From an uncultured Acetatifactor sp. (GTDB taxonomy: Bacteria > Bacillota > Clostridia > Lachnospirales > Lachnospiraceae): a DNA stretch of 64,000 nt. Position numbers and translations under genes: made by a program. Below, in pieces: positions 16,843 to 25,883 of this stretch; position 1 is the stretch's first letter, and each line of letters starts with the position of its first letter. Under the pieces are notes generated by a model that saw only the letters and a program-made list of their open reading frames with translations, had not been told where the DNA came from and searched no databases. The stretch is from assembly GCA_910584435.1 (NCBI GenBank), contig CAJUAP010000005.1, forward strand, positions 5,357 through 69,356, read 5' to 3'.

Positions 16843-17415
16843 ATGGATAAGCAGGAGATGAGGAAATCAATCTTGAGGGCAAGGGATGCTTTGAATCCCG
16901 TGGAGCGTGAACGGGGAAATATCTTGCTGACAGAAAGAATATTAGGGCATCAGTGGTTCTATGGTTCGGAGGTGCTGTTGTGCTTTGTGAGTTTTGGAAG
17001 TGAAATTGACACCGGAGAAATTATGCGGGAGGCTTTCCGCAGGGAGAAAAAAGTGTATGTGCCCAAAGTAATACAGGGGTCACAGGAGCCCCGGATGAGG
17101 TTTTATAGAATTGCTTCTTTGGAGGAGCTGTCAGAAGGATATAGAGGAATTCCTGAACCCTCAGGTATGTCAGAGGAATTCAGATATGAAGCGGATGAAG
17201 GAGAAACAGCCCATGTGCTGATGCTGATGCCGGGAGCAGCTTTTGACAGATACGGGTACAGGCTTGGCTATGGAAAGGGATTCTATGACAGATTCCTTCA
17301 GAATAAACCACAGCTGCAGCAGCGGACAATCGGGATAGGGTATAAATGTCAGCTGGTGGAGAAAATTCCCATATCGGAATATGATGTGAAGCCTTACCAG
17401 GTGATATGTGTATGA
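16843..17415 (+). CDS. 5-formyltetrahydrofolate cyclo-ligase
   Basis: Converts 5-formyl-THF to 5,10-methenyl-THF with ATP, recycling a folate by-product into one-carbon metabolism. 190 aa from ATG 16843, preferred because GGAG lies six bases upstream; GTG 16825 is an alternative. Typical features are the N-terminal MDKQEMRKSILRARDAL, the folate-binding SFGSEIDTGEIMREAFRREKKVYVPKV, and the phosphate-binding PGAAFDRYGYRLGYGKGFYDRFL. It lies between proB and proA and overlaps the upstream extension of the proA frame. The link with proline genes is positional rather than biochemical. Confidence 0.95.
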   Translation: MDKQEMRKSILRARDALNPVERERGNILLTERILGHQWFYGSEVLLCFVSFGSEIDTGEIMREAFRREKKVYVPKVIQGSQEPRMRFYRIASLEELSEGYRGIPEPSGMSEEFRYEADEGETAHVLMLMPGAAFDRYGYRLGYGKGFYDRFLQNKPQLQQRTIGIGYKCQLVEKIPISEYDVKPYQVICV

Positions 17416-17432
17416 GCAGACAGGAGGGAAAC

Positions 17433-18680
17433 ATGGCGGATTTACAGGAAATGGGACAGAAGGCGGCTGCGGTTAAGTTCGTCTTGCAGAAGATGAACAC
17501 GGAAGATAAAAACAGAGGGCTTCTGGCGGCTGCGGAGAGACTGGTGGAAAGAGCGGAAGTCATTCTGTCTGCCAATGAGGAAGACATGAAAGCAGCCAGG
17601 AATCATGGTATGAACCAGGGATTACAGGATCGGCTGAAGCTTACGGCAGACAGAATCGGCGATATGGCGGAAGGACTTCGCCAGATTGCGGCGCTTCCGG
17701 ACTGCATTGGGGAAGTGATGGAGCAGTTTGTACGTCCGAACGGTTTGGAAATTTCGAAAATCCGTGTGCCGATGGGGGTGATTGGCATTATTTATGAGGC
17801 AAGGCCCAATGTGACGGCGGATGCTTTTGGTCTGTGTTTTAAGACAGGCAATGCAGTGATTCTAAAGGGCGGCAGTGATGCACTGGAATCCAATAAGGCC
17901 ATTGTCAATGTAATACGCGAGGCACTGGAGGAGTGTGGAATTCCCGGCGATGTCCTGCAGCTGATTGCGGATACGGACAGGAAAGTTACTATAGAGTTCA
18001 TGAAATGTAAGGAATATGTGGATCTGCTGATTCCCAGAGGCAGTGGGGGATTGATTCGCAGCGTGGTAGAAAACAGTACCATACCGGTGATCGAGACCGG
18101 TACGGGGAATTGCCATGTGTATGTGGACAAGGACGCGGATCTGGATATGGCAGCACAGATTATTTATAATGCCAAGATACAGCGTATAGGGGTCTGTAAT
18201 GCCTGTGAATCGCTGGTAATACACAGAGAAATCAGGGAGGCGTTTCTTCCCATGTTAAAAAGGGCGCTGGATTCTCATCAGGTGGAATTGCGTGGGGATG
18301 AGGGTGTGAGAGAGATACTGCCGAATTGTATTCCCGCAACGGAAGAGGACTATGGCAGGGAATATCTTGATTATATTTTGTCTCTGAAAACGGTTGATAC
18401 GGTGGAGGAAGCCATTGCTCATATTAATCGATACAATACAAAGCATTCCGAATGTATTGTGACGGAAAATCAGGAGACCGCAGAGCAATTCCTGAATGAA
18501 GTAGATGCGGCCTGCGTATACTGGAATGCATCTACCCGGTTTACGGATGGGTTTGAGTTTGGCTTTGGAGCAGAAATCGGCATCAGTACGCAGAAGCTTC
18601 ATGCAAGGGGACCTATGGGGCTGAAGGAACTCACATCCTACAAATACATGATTCGGGGGAAGGGGCAGGTGAGAGCTTAA
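17433..18680 (+). CDS. proA: Gamma-glutamyl phosphate reductase
   Basis: NADPH-dependent reductase that makes glutamate-5-semialdehyde in proline synthesis, acting after ProB. 416 aa, normal length. Aldehyde-dehydrogenase-like fold with PMGVIGIIYEARPNVTADAFGLCFKTGNA, GGSDALESNKAI, LLIPRGSGGLI, ETGTGNCHVYVDKDADLD, the catalytic Cys in RIGVCNACESLVIH, and FTDGFEFGFGAEIGISTQKLHARGP split across the C-terminal region. Start ATG 17433 has CAGGAGGG four bases upstream; the frame opens earlier at 17406. Its TAA overlaps the ATG of the next gene by one base, implying coupling. Confidence 0.97.
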   Translation: MADLQEMGQKAAAVKFVLQKMNTEDKNRGLLAAAERLVERAEVILSANEEDMKAARNHGMNQGLQDRLKLTADRIGDMAEGLRQIAALPDCIGEVMEQFVRPNGLEISKIRVPMGVIGIIYEARPNVTADAFGLCFKTGNAVILKGGSDALESNKAIVNVIREALEECGIPGDVLQLIADTDRKVTIEFMKCKEYVDLLIPRGSGGLIRSVVENSTIPVIETGTGNCHVYVDKDADLDMAAQIIYNAKIQRIGVCNACESLVIHREIREAFLPMLKRALDSHQVELRGDEGVREILPNCIPATEEDYGREYLDYILSLKTVDTVEEAIAHINRYNTKHSECIVTENQETAEQFLNEVDAACVYWNASTRFTDGFEFGFGAEIGISTQKLHARGPMGLKELTSYKYMIRGKGQVRA

Positions 18681-20002
18681 TGCGATTCCCTTTTTTGAAT
18701 ATATGCGGCAGAATGATGGGAATTATATTGGGGGGTATTATTGGTGCATTGCTTTTATGGTATGTGCATTTTCTTCCCACGGATAGAATGCAGATGCATA
18801 TATACCAATCTCTGCCGTTGCTGCAAAAGGAATTTGAGAATTCGATTGTGATAGAAGGATATGAAGCCACTTTGACAGGCAGCTTTACAGATTGCCTGAT
18901 GTTGGAAAATGCCATTTATTACAATGAGGCGCATTCAGCTTTTGAACAGGCATTGATGATGTATCGGGGGGAGGTATCGGAAGGGGATGGCTGGGCGCCG
19001 GGAACTTCTCTGGCAGCTTATCTGGAAGATGCACCTATGAGCAGAGAAATATCTTATTCCAGATATTGGCATGGATATTTATTGATTTTAAAACCACTGC
19101 TGATGCTGACAAATGTGCAGACTCTCAGGATATGCAATGCCATAGTACAAAGCATAATGATGTGTGCGCTGGTGGGATTGTGTTTTAGGCAGAAGAAGGG
19201 CAGCCTGGGCGTGATTTTGGCTGCGGCCCTTATGTTTATTTACCCATTTGTACTTTATTTTTCTTTCTCGTTAAGTATCTGTTATTATCTGGTGCTGGCG
19301 GCAGTGATGACACAGGTGCTTTGGCGTGAAAAATGGAAGTCTCAGGAAAGTTTCTGTATATTTTTCATGGTTGTGGGAATGGGCACTGCATATTTTGATT
19401 TTTTAACTTATCCGCTGGTAACATTAGGATTTCCGTTGGGAATAGAGATTTATTGCTCTGAAAAGCGTTGGACAAAGAAATGCGGAGAGATGCTGCAGTA
19501 CCTTTTCCATTGGTTTGCCGGATATATAGGTATGTGGGCTATGAAATGGGTAATATCTGATGTGGTGTTTGGCGCAGGGACAATCAAAGACGCGCTGACG
19601 GCAATAGGTGAGAGAACACAGAGTGCCGTGGAGCAGTCTGTGTGGCAGGGATATGCACAGGTACTTGAAAAAAACTTGTCTTATTATATAAATATTCCGT
19701 TTTTGTTCATAGTGATGGGAATTGTTTTATGGCAGATAGCTGGTCTGGGGAAAGAGTGGTGCTCCGGAGATGAGAAGAAGAGAGGATATTTACTGGGCGT
19801 TTTGATGAATCAAGCAATTCCTTGTATGTTGCTGGCATTATTGCCTTTTATATGGTATATTGTAACACAGAATCATTCTATGGAGCACAGTGTTTATACA
19901 TGTAAAATAGTATCAATTACTGTGTTTGCGGTTTTCATTTTTATCAGTGGATGGAAGGCTGGTTTTGAAGAAAATAACATGGGAAAAAGTGCAAAGGAAT
20001 GA
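18680..20002 (+). CDS. Polytopic membrane protein of unknown function
   Basis: 440-aa integral membrane protein that I do not recognise. One N-terminal membrane segment (about residues 12-30) is followed by a soluble loop of about 120 residues, then some nine further hydrophobic segments. The layout recalls GT-C-type glycosyltransferases or polymer membrane proteins, but no diagnostic motif is visible. The start overlaps the proA stop by one base (TAATG), and feoA begins 46 bp after its stop, so it sits inside a pro-feo run of genes. The C-terminus ends in a soluble tail (WKAGFEENNMGKSAKE). Confidence 0.75.
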   Translation: MRFPFLNICGRMMGIILGGIIGALLLWYVHFLPTDRMQMHIYQSLPLLQKEFENSIVIEGYEATLTGSFTDCLMLENAIYYNEAHSAFEQALMMYRGEVSEGDGWAPGTSLAAYLEDAPMSREISYSRYWHGYLLILKPLLMLTNVQTLRICNAIVQSIMMCALVGLCFRQKKGSLGVILAAALMFIYPFVLYFSFSLSICYYLVLAAVMTQVLWREKWKSQESFCIFFMVVGMGTAYFDFLTYPLVTLGFPLGIEIYCSEKRWTKKCGEMLQYLFHWFAGYIGMWAMKWVISDVVFGAGTIKDALTAIGERTQSAVEQSVWQGYAQVLEKNLSYYINIPFLFIVMGIVLWQIAGLGKEWCSGDEKKRGYLLGVLMNQAIPCMLLALLPFIWYIVTQNHSMEHSVYTCKIVSITVFAVFIFISGWKAGFEENNMGKSAKE

Positions 20003-20048
20003 GTTTGTTTTGGGTGAGCTTGCTGTAGGCAGGCGAATAGGAGTTAAT

Positions 20049-20354
20049 ATGACACTTTATGAAGCACAAAAGGGAAGCAGTTATTGTATCAGAGGGCTCT
20101 ATGTGGAACCTGTGATAACCAGAAGATTGGAAGCTCTGGGGCTAAATGACGGAACCATAATTAATGTACTTAACAGAAAAAAGCATGGTGCGCTGATTAT
20201 CCGGGTAAGGGGAACGCGTCTGGCGCTGGGAAAACATATTTCATCCAATATTGAAATCAGCGAATATCAGGAGGAAGCAGCCGGTGCAGTGGATGGCTGC
20301 GAGGGGGAAAGTGTGACTTCTGAGAAAGCGGAGGAGGATGAAAATGAAAAGTAA
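20049..20354 (+). CDS. feoA: FeoA-domain ferrous iron transport protein
   Basis: Small SH3-like cytoplasmic protein that supports FeoB in ferrous iron uptake. 101 aa from ATG 20049 (AGGAG five bases upstream); the frame extends earlier but without a good start. Core residues GSSYCIRGLYVEPVITRRLEALGL, GTIINVLNRKKHGALIIRVRGTRLALG and the final SSNIEI strand match FeoA. The last 30 residues are acidic and non-conserved. The stop overlaps the feoB start by 11 bases. No Fur- or DtxR-like operator was seen. Confidence 0.93.
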   Translation: MTLYEAQKGSSYCIRGLYVEPVITRRLEALGLNDGTIINVLNRKKHGALIIRVRGTRLALGKHISSNIEISEYQEEAAGAVDGCEGESVTSEKAEEDENEK

Positions 20355-22389
20355 TCCTGAGAAAAATGCAGGTTTGAAAAAAACGGCGCAGGTAAACCAT
20401 ATCAATGTGGCATGTATCGGTAATCCCAACTGTGGTAAGACGACCTTGTTCAATGCGTTGACAGGAGCGAAGCTGAAGGTGGCAAACTGGCCGGGGGTCA
20501 CGGTGGAACGATTTGAAGGAGAGGCTTTCTATGAGGATACCAGGATTACGCTGGTTGATACGCCGGGCATTTATTCCCTGACTTGTTATACCATAGAGGA
20601 GAAGGTTACAAGGCAGTGTGCTATGGATGATGACATTGATGTGATTATCAATGTGGTGGATGCTTCTTCTCTGGAACGCAATTTGTATTTGACACTGCAG
20701 CTTTTGGAGCTTGGAAAACCTGTGGTTCTGGCGCTGAATATGATGGATGTGGTGAAAGAGCGGGGGATGGAGATTGACATGCACCGTCTGCCTGAAATGC
20801 TGGGCGATATTCCGGTAGTGCCTGTGTCGGCGGCCAGGCGCACAGGACTTGATATTCTGCTTCATGCGGTGATCCATCATTATGAAGAGGGGATGGAAGA
20901 GTATATTCTGGATTATCCGGAGGAGATAGAGAGCAGAATTGCAAAGCTGGAAGCAATGATGGCAGCCCAGTATCCCGACCATTCTTCTGTGAGATGGCAT
21001 GCAATCAAACTGCTGGAAGATGATGAAGAGGTAAAACAAGATCATCCCCTTTCCGTAGTGAATATTGTGGATCGAAGCTATGAGAAAGAAATCATTCAGA
21101 GCAAATATGCTTACATAGAAAGGGTAGTGGGAGAAACGCTGTTCCATAAGGGGAAAAAGGCGGCATCCACGGATAAAATAGACAGGATACTGACGCATTC
21201 TGTCTGGGGAATTCCCGTATTTCTGGTGGTAATGTGCATTGTATTTTTAATGACGTTTACGGTGGGAGATGCGTTGAAAGGGGTTTTTGAGACAGGGCTT
21301 GCATATGTGTCTGAGGGGGCGGCAGCCGTGCTGGAGGGGCTGGGTGTGGCGGATTGGCTCGAGTCTCTGATGGTAGACGGGATCATAGCCGGTGTTGGAG
21401 GAATCCTTACCTTTCTTCCCAACATTTTTATCTTGTTTCTGGCACTGGCGATCTTGGAAGACAGCGGATATATGGCAAGAGTTGCCTATGTGATGGATTC
21501 TGTCATGGGCAAGGTAGGGCTCTCAGGAAAAGCATTTCTTCCTATGATTCTGGGGTTTGGATGTACGGTGCCGGCGATTATGGCCACAAGAGCTTTGGAA
21601 ACAGAACATGACAGGCGCAAGACAATGCTGGTGACACCGTTTATGTCCTGTTCCGCCAGACTGCCTGTGTATGTGTTGTTTTCGGATATGTTTTTCGGAG
21701 ACTATGCGGTGATTGCGGCATTTTCCATGTATGTCATCGGAATGCTGATTGCTATTTTTGCAGCCCGTGTGATCAACCGGCTGGAAAACGGCAAGCGGGC
21801 AGCCAATGAATCTCTGTTGATTGAGCTGCCGGAATACAAACGGCCGAATGCAAGGACAATTCGTATCTATGTGTGGAACAAGGTGAAGGATTATCTGTCA
21901 AAGGCGGGAACTACAATTTTTATTGCCTCTATTATCATATGGTTCGTGCTGAATTTTGGTTTGACAGGAAAGGTGGAGAATCCGGCAGACAGTTTCGGCG
22001 CTGTTGTGGGGCGGATGCTTGTGCCTGTGCTGGCACCGGCAGGTTTGGGAATGTGGCAGATTGGCGTGGCGCTGCTCTCAGGAATTTCAGCCAAGGAGGT
22101 TGTGGTGGCAAGTTTTGCAGTGTTGTTCGGTGTTGCGAATGCCAATTCCGATGCCGGGATGGCGGTTATTATAGATAATATTCACAGTATGAATCCGGGA
22201 TTCGGGCCATTGAATGCTTATTGTCTGATGCTTTTTTGTCTGTTGTATGTGCCCTGTGTGGCAACGGTGGCAACGGTCAAAAAAGAGAGCGGCTCGTGGA
22301 AGTTTACTGCAGGTATGCTGGCGTTTCAGTTGATATTGGCCTGGAGTGTTGCAACAATTGTGTTTCAGGCAGGGAGCTTATTTCTATAG
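20344..22389 (+). CDS. feoB: Ferrous iron transporter FeoB
   Basis: GTPase-linked ferrous iron permease in the plasma membrane. 681 aa from ATG 20344 (GAGGAGG six bases upstream; ATG 20338 is also in frame but too close). N-terminal G domain: G1 GNPNCGKTT, G2 WPGVTVERFEG, G3 DTPGIYSL, G4 NMMDVV; then the GDI helical domain and Gate-type membrane halves, with LPMILGFGCTVPAIMATRALE and LSGISAKEVVVASFAVLFG. The usual iron-path Cys in the first Gate motif (GFGCTVPAI) is present. Overlaps feoA. A family A structured element follows. Confidence 0.97.
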   Translation: MKSNPEKNAGLKKTAQVNHINVACIGNPNCGKTTLFNALTGAKLKVANWPGVTVERFEGEAFYEDTRITLVDTPGIYSLTCYTIEEKVTRQCAMDDDIDVIINVVDASSLERNLYLTLQLLELGKPVVLALNMMDVVKERGMEIDMHRLPEMLGDIPVVPVSAARRTGLDILLHAVIHHYEEGMEEYILDYPEEIESRIAKLEAMMAAQYPDHSSVRWHAIKLLEDDEEVKQDHPLSVVNIVDRSYEKEIIQSKYAYIERVVGETLFHKGKKAASTDKIDRILTHSVWGIPVFLVVMCIVFLMTFTVGDALKGVFETGLAYVSEGAAAVLEGLGVADWLESLMVDGIIAGVGGILTFLPNIFILFLALAILEDSGYMARVAYVMDSVMGKVGLSGKAFLPMILGFGCTVPAIMATRALETEHDRRKTMLVTPFMSCSARLPVYVLFSDMFFGDYAVIAAFSMYVIGMLIAIFAARVINRLENGKRAANESLLIELPEYKRPNARTIRIYVWNKVKDYLSKAGTTIFIASIIIWFVLNFGLTGKVENPADSFGAVVGRMLVPVLAPAGLGMWQIGVALLSGISAKEVVVASFAVLFGVANANSDAGMAVIIDNIHSMNPGFGPLNAYCLMLFCLLYVPCVATVATVKKESGSWKFTAGMLAFQLILAWSVATIVFQAGSLFL

Positions 22390-22400
22390 AAGGCGGCAAG

Positions 22401-22533
22401 TGTGCTGTGTAAAGAAATTTTAAGCGGCCAAAGTAGGCCGGGAATTTCTAAATTACACACTGAAGAATGCCAAGAGCACAGGCTGGCTTCGAGCAGGCAT
22501 TCTTCTCATGGTTTGTTTGCGGCACTGAGGCGG
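22401..22533 (+). repeat. Family A structured element upstream of the GH2-like gene
   Basis: Long hairpin GTGTAA..GAAATT with AATTTC..TTACAC, tipped by CGGCC-AAAGTA-GGCCG (22425-22440). This is followed by GAATGCC/GGCATTC (22465-22471/22496-22502) and a degenerate GGTTTGTTTGCGGC. It matches the 28.56 kb element in order and loop sequence although the stems differ. Confidence 0.65.
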
Positions 22534-22564
22534 CATGAAGGTAAGTGAAAGAAAAGGAGAAGAA

Positions 22565-25500
22565 ATGTATATTGATTTATCAGGAGAGTGGAAGATTTCG
22601 CTGGAAGCAGATGGGGGAAGGCAGTCAGGTTCTATTCTGTTGCCGGGCATTTTACAGGCGGCAGGATATGGGAATCCTATTACAAGGCAGACACCCTGGG
22701 TCAGTGCTCTGCATGATTCCTTTTGGTATGAGCAGGAAGAGTACAAATATGCCCAGGAGGAAGGGGTGAATGTCCCGTTTTTATCCCAGCCGCCCAGGCA
22801 TTTCCTGGGGAAAGCCGTATACGAGAGAACAGTGATTATTCCCAGGGAGCAGGAGTGGCATTTTCATGTGGAAATCGCCAGATGGCGCAGCCAGGTATGG
22901 GTAGATGGAGAGCTGAAGGGGGAAGATTGTTCTCTGTGCGGTCCTCACGATATTAAGATAGGGAAATTGGCGGCGGGCGAACATGTATTGAGGGTGGTTA
23001 TGGACACTTCCATGCTGTATCCATATAGACCTGATGCACATGCGGTTTCGGACGCTTTAGGCGCTGCCTGGAATGGTATGGTGGGAGAAATTGCCCTTAT
23101 GACAGAGGATGAGAGCGAGAAGCGCCTGGAAGAACGGAAAGCATATGCCAAAGCACATCCAAGAACTGTGGAAGCCGGAAACGGCCGGTTTGTCATAGAT
23201 GGTGAACCTTTTTATTTTCGGGCTACACATTTTGGAGGAGATTACCCGTTAACAGGCTGTCCCGTCACGGACATGGCATGGTGGCGCAGGATTATGGGAA
23301 TTATGAAGGAATGGGGACTGAACGGCATCAGATTTCATTCTTATTGTCCTCCGGAAGCGGCTTTTGCGGCGGCGGATGAAGAAGGAATGTGCCTCCTGGT
23401 GGAATGCGGTATGTGGAACCATTTCGGGGAAGACCCTGAGGGGGAGAAAATGTATCAGGTTCTGCAGCAGGAAACCAGGCGGATTCTGGATAATTTTGGA
23501 CATCACCCTTCCTTTATGCTTTTTTCACCTACCAATGAACCCAGCGGATCGTGGTACGGCCCCTTGAAAAGATGGGTCAGCGAGACAAGAGCTTATGACG
23601 AGGCGCTTGGATATGGCGGAAGGAGAATTTATACCGCGCAGTCGGGCTGGCCGTATGATGTGCCGCCTGCAGAAATAGAAGGGGTGGATTTTATCTATTT
23701 CCACCGTTCGGGAAATGGAACCGGGAAGGGCGGAATGATTCGGGGGCAGAGAGGCTGGAAGGGCGGAGATTACAGTGCTGCCTTGTCCGGAGCAGGAAAA
23801 CCGGTAATCTGTCATGAAATGGGGCAGATCTGTGCGTACCCTGATTATAATATTGTGGAAAAATACACGGGCTATATGCAGCCGGGGAATTATAAGGTGT
23901 TTCGGGAGAATGCCAGGGCAAACGGTATTCTGCCCTATGCCAAAGAGTTTGTGAAGTGTTCCGGTGAAAATCAGCTCAGACTTTATAAAGAGGAACTGGA
24001 GGCAAACTTCAGAACGCCGCAGCTGCAGGGATTCGAGCTTCTGGATCTTCATGATTATCTAGGACAGGGGACGGCTCTGGTGGGGATTTTGGATGCTTTC
24101 TGGGAGAATAAGGGTTACGGCAGCCCGGAAGAATTCAGGAATTTTTGCGGGGATACGGTTTTGCTTGCCAGATGCGGCAGTTATGTCTGGAAGAATACGG
24201 ATACGGCTGTAATTCCGGTAGAAGTCTGCCATTATGGGAAGAACAGTATCCTGAATGGCGTGATACAATGGAGTTTGCAGCATGGGGATGAAATCCTTCA
24301 GGCCGGGGAGCTTATGGTGGATGAGATTCCTGAAGGAGGAAATACAAAAGCAGGTGAGGTTACGCTTTGCTTTGAGGAAATTCTGGCAGATTACCGGAAG
24401 CGGATGTCAGGCTCTTCTTCCACTGGTTCCATGGAGGAAGATTTCGCTGATATAGACGAAATATCTGCGGAAGGTGGAATTTCAGAGAAAGCCTGTGCCG
24501 GGAACATGGAACTGACTTTGACATTGGGGCTTCCTGTGCGTCTGGATACAGGCGAAGAGAATTTTGTCTGCAACAGCTGGAAGCTGTATGTGTTTACAAA
24601 GCCGCAAATGGAAGAAGAGTATTCCGAAGAGAAGCCTGCGGAAACGGATAGTATGCTCTATACAAGGGATTGGAAGGAAGCAAAAGCGGCATTGGAAGCA
24701 GGCAGACGTGTTGTCTATTCTCCATGGCTGTCCGATTTGAATTATGAATGTCCGCAGCTGTCAGGAGGAAGTGTGGGGTGGAACGGCCAGATGGGACCTA
24801 CCTGGTGCCGTACCATGGGAGTGGTGATAGATGAGAAGCATCCCATTTTCAAATATTTTCCTACTGGGAGGGCCGGCGGCTGGCAGTGGGAGGATATTCT
24901 GAAGAACAGCAGAGGATTCCATATGGAAGGACTGGAACAGGTGAAATCCATAGTGCAGCCCATTGATGACTGGAACAGGAATCTGCTGCAGGGGATGATG
25001 TTCGAGGCAGAGGTGTTGAATGGCAGGTTACTGTTTGTTTCGGCAAATCTGGAGGGAACATTTGAAAAGCGGCCGGAAGCATATTGTCTGAAACAGGCGG
25101 TTTTAAAATATGCAGGTTCGGAAGATTTCTGTGCATCCGGGGCCGTTCCCAGGGTGGACATTCAGAAGATTGAGGACAAGTTTTTCCCCACATTGCGGAT
25201 GAGTGAACTGACCAAGGAGATTTCTTATGGCAGTTTGGGAGAAGACGGGAAGGTAAAAGACGGTATTGCAATCGTGGAAGCAGATCCTGGCACTTCGGTA
25301 AGGGTGATGAAGGATTCTTTCCCGGTGACGATTACGATTACATTACAGAGAGCAATTACTGTAAAGGGTTTTTTGTATGTGCCTGAACAAAGGGACAGGG
25401 AGCATGAGGGATTTGCAAGGGAGTATCGTCTGGAAGTGAGGAATGGCGAGACAGGCTGCTGGGAGAAAGCAGCGGAGGGAACTTTTCTGAATACCTGCCG

Positions 25501-25753
25501 TTCCCAGCGGATTCTGTTTGAGCAGGAAGCGGCCACAGAGGCAATCCGCCTGATTGTTCTGTCTGCTTATGGCTGTGAGGATAAATATGTCTGGGAAGAG
25601 AACCGGAGGGGATGGGAACAGAAGTTCAAACCTAAAACGGCTGTGGTGCAGATTGCGGGAATCCATGTGATTTGTGAGGAGGAAGCTTCTCACAGCGATG
25701 TGTTTACAACTGCAAAAAGCCGGAAAACACGTACCAATGAAATCGAGCTGTAA
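22565..25753 (+). CDS. Glycoside hydrolase family 2-like protein
   Basis: 1063-aa cytoplasmic enzyme (no signal peptide) resembling GH2 beta-glycosidases: an N-terminal jelly-roll sugar-binding domain beginning MYIDLSGEWKISLEADGG, then a TIM barrel with GDYPLTGCPVTD, ..LNGIRFHSYCPPEAAF, the acid/base region FSPTNEPSGSW (Glu325), and a nucleophile candidate Glu418 in VICHEMGQICAYPD. A long C-terminal half has extra beta domains, one with an inserted acidic stretch (about 615-650), and a final module resembling a carbohydrate-binding fold. The substrate is probably a galacturonide, glucuronide or galactoside side chain, judged from the neighbouring lyase and GH88 genes. Start ATG 22565 follows AAGGAG. 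First gene of a four-gene catabolic group. Confidence 0.85.
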   Translation: MYIDLSGEWKISLEADGGRQSGSILLPGILQAAGYGNPITRQTPWVSALHDSFWYEQEEYKYAQEEGVNVPFLSQPPRHFLGKAVYERTVIIPREQEWHFHVEIARWRSQVWVDGELKGEDCSLCGPHDIKIGKLAAGEHVLRVVMDTSMLYPYRPDAHAVSDALGAAWNGMVGEIALMTEDESEKRLEERKAYAKAHPRTVEAGNGRFVIDGEPFYFRATHFGGDYPLTGCPVTDMAWWRRIMGIMKEWGLNGIRFHSYCPPEAAFAAADEEGMCLLVECGMWNHFGEDPEGEKMYQVLQQETRRILDNFGHHPSFMLFSPTNEPSGSWYGPLKRWVSETRAYDEALGYGGRRIYTAQSGWPYDVPPAEIEGVDFIYFHRSGNGTGKGGMIRGQRGWKGGDYSAALSGAGKPVICHEMGQICAYPDYNIVEKYTGYMQPGNYKVFRENARANGILPYAKEFVKCSGENQLRLYKEELEANFRTPQLQGFELLDLHDYLGQGTALVGILDAFWENKGYGSPEEFRNFCGDTVLLARCGSYVWKNTDTAVIPVEVCHYGKNSILNGVIQWSLQHGDEILQAGELMVDEIPEGGNTKAGEVTLCFEEILADYRKRMSGSSSTGSMEEDFADIDEISAEGGISEKACAGNMELTLTLGLPVRLDTGEENFVCNSWKLYVFTKPQMEEEYSEEKPAETDSMLYTRDWKEAKAALEAGRRVVYSPWLSDLNYECPQLSGGSVGWNGQMGPTWCRTMGVVIDEKHPIFKYFPTGRAGGWQWEDILKNSRGFHMEGLEQVKSIVQPIDDWNRNLLQGMMFEAEVLNGRLLFVSANLEGTFEKRPEAYCLKQAVLKYAGSEDFCASGAVPRVDIQKIEDKFFPTLRMSELTKEISYGSLGEDGKVKDGIAIVEADPGTSVRVMKDSFPVTITITLQRAITVKGFLYVPEQRDREHEGFAREYRLEVRNGETGCWEKAAEGTFLNTCRSQRILFEQEAATEAIRLIVLSAYGCEDKYVWEENRRGWEQKFKPKTAVVQIAGIHVICEEEASHSDVFTTAKSRKTRTNEIEL

Positions 25754-25756
25754 TAG

Positions 25757-25860
25757 TTTATACTGCTTAACGATTTCACTTGCCGTGAAACCAGACTGCA
25801 TAACGCTGACTGGTTCAATCGCATGATTACATTAGGCAGTATTCAGCGTTATGCAGTATA
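25757..25860 (+). repeat. Nested inverted repeats between GH2 and PL26 genes
   Basis: ACTGCATAACGCTGA (25795-25809) is the exact reverse complement of TCAGCGTTATGCAGT (25843-25857). The same right arm, extended to 25860, can instead pair with TTTATACTGCTTAACG (25757-25772). The two pairings exclude each other. The right arm ends about eight bases before the PL26 ribosome binding site. Confidence 0.75.
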
Positions 25861-25883
25861 AAAAGGGGAGGAAAGGGAAAATT

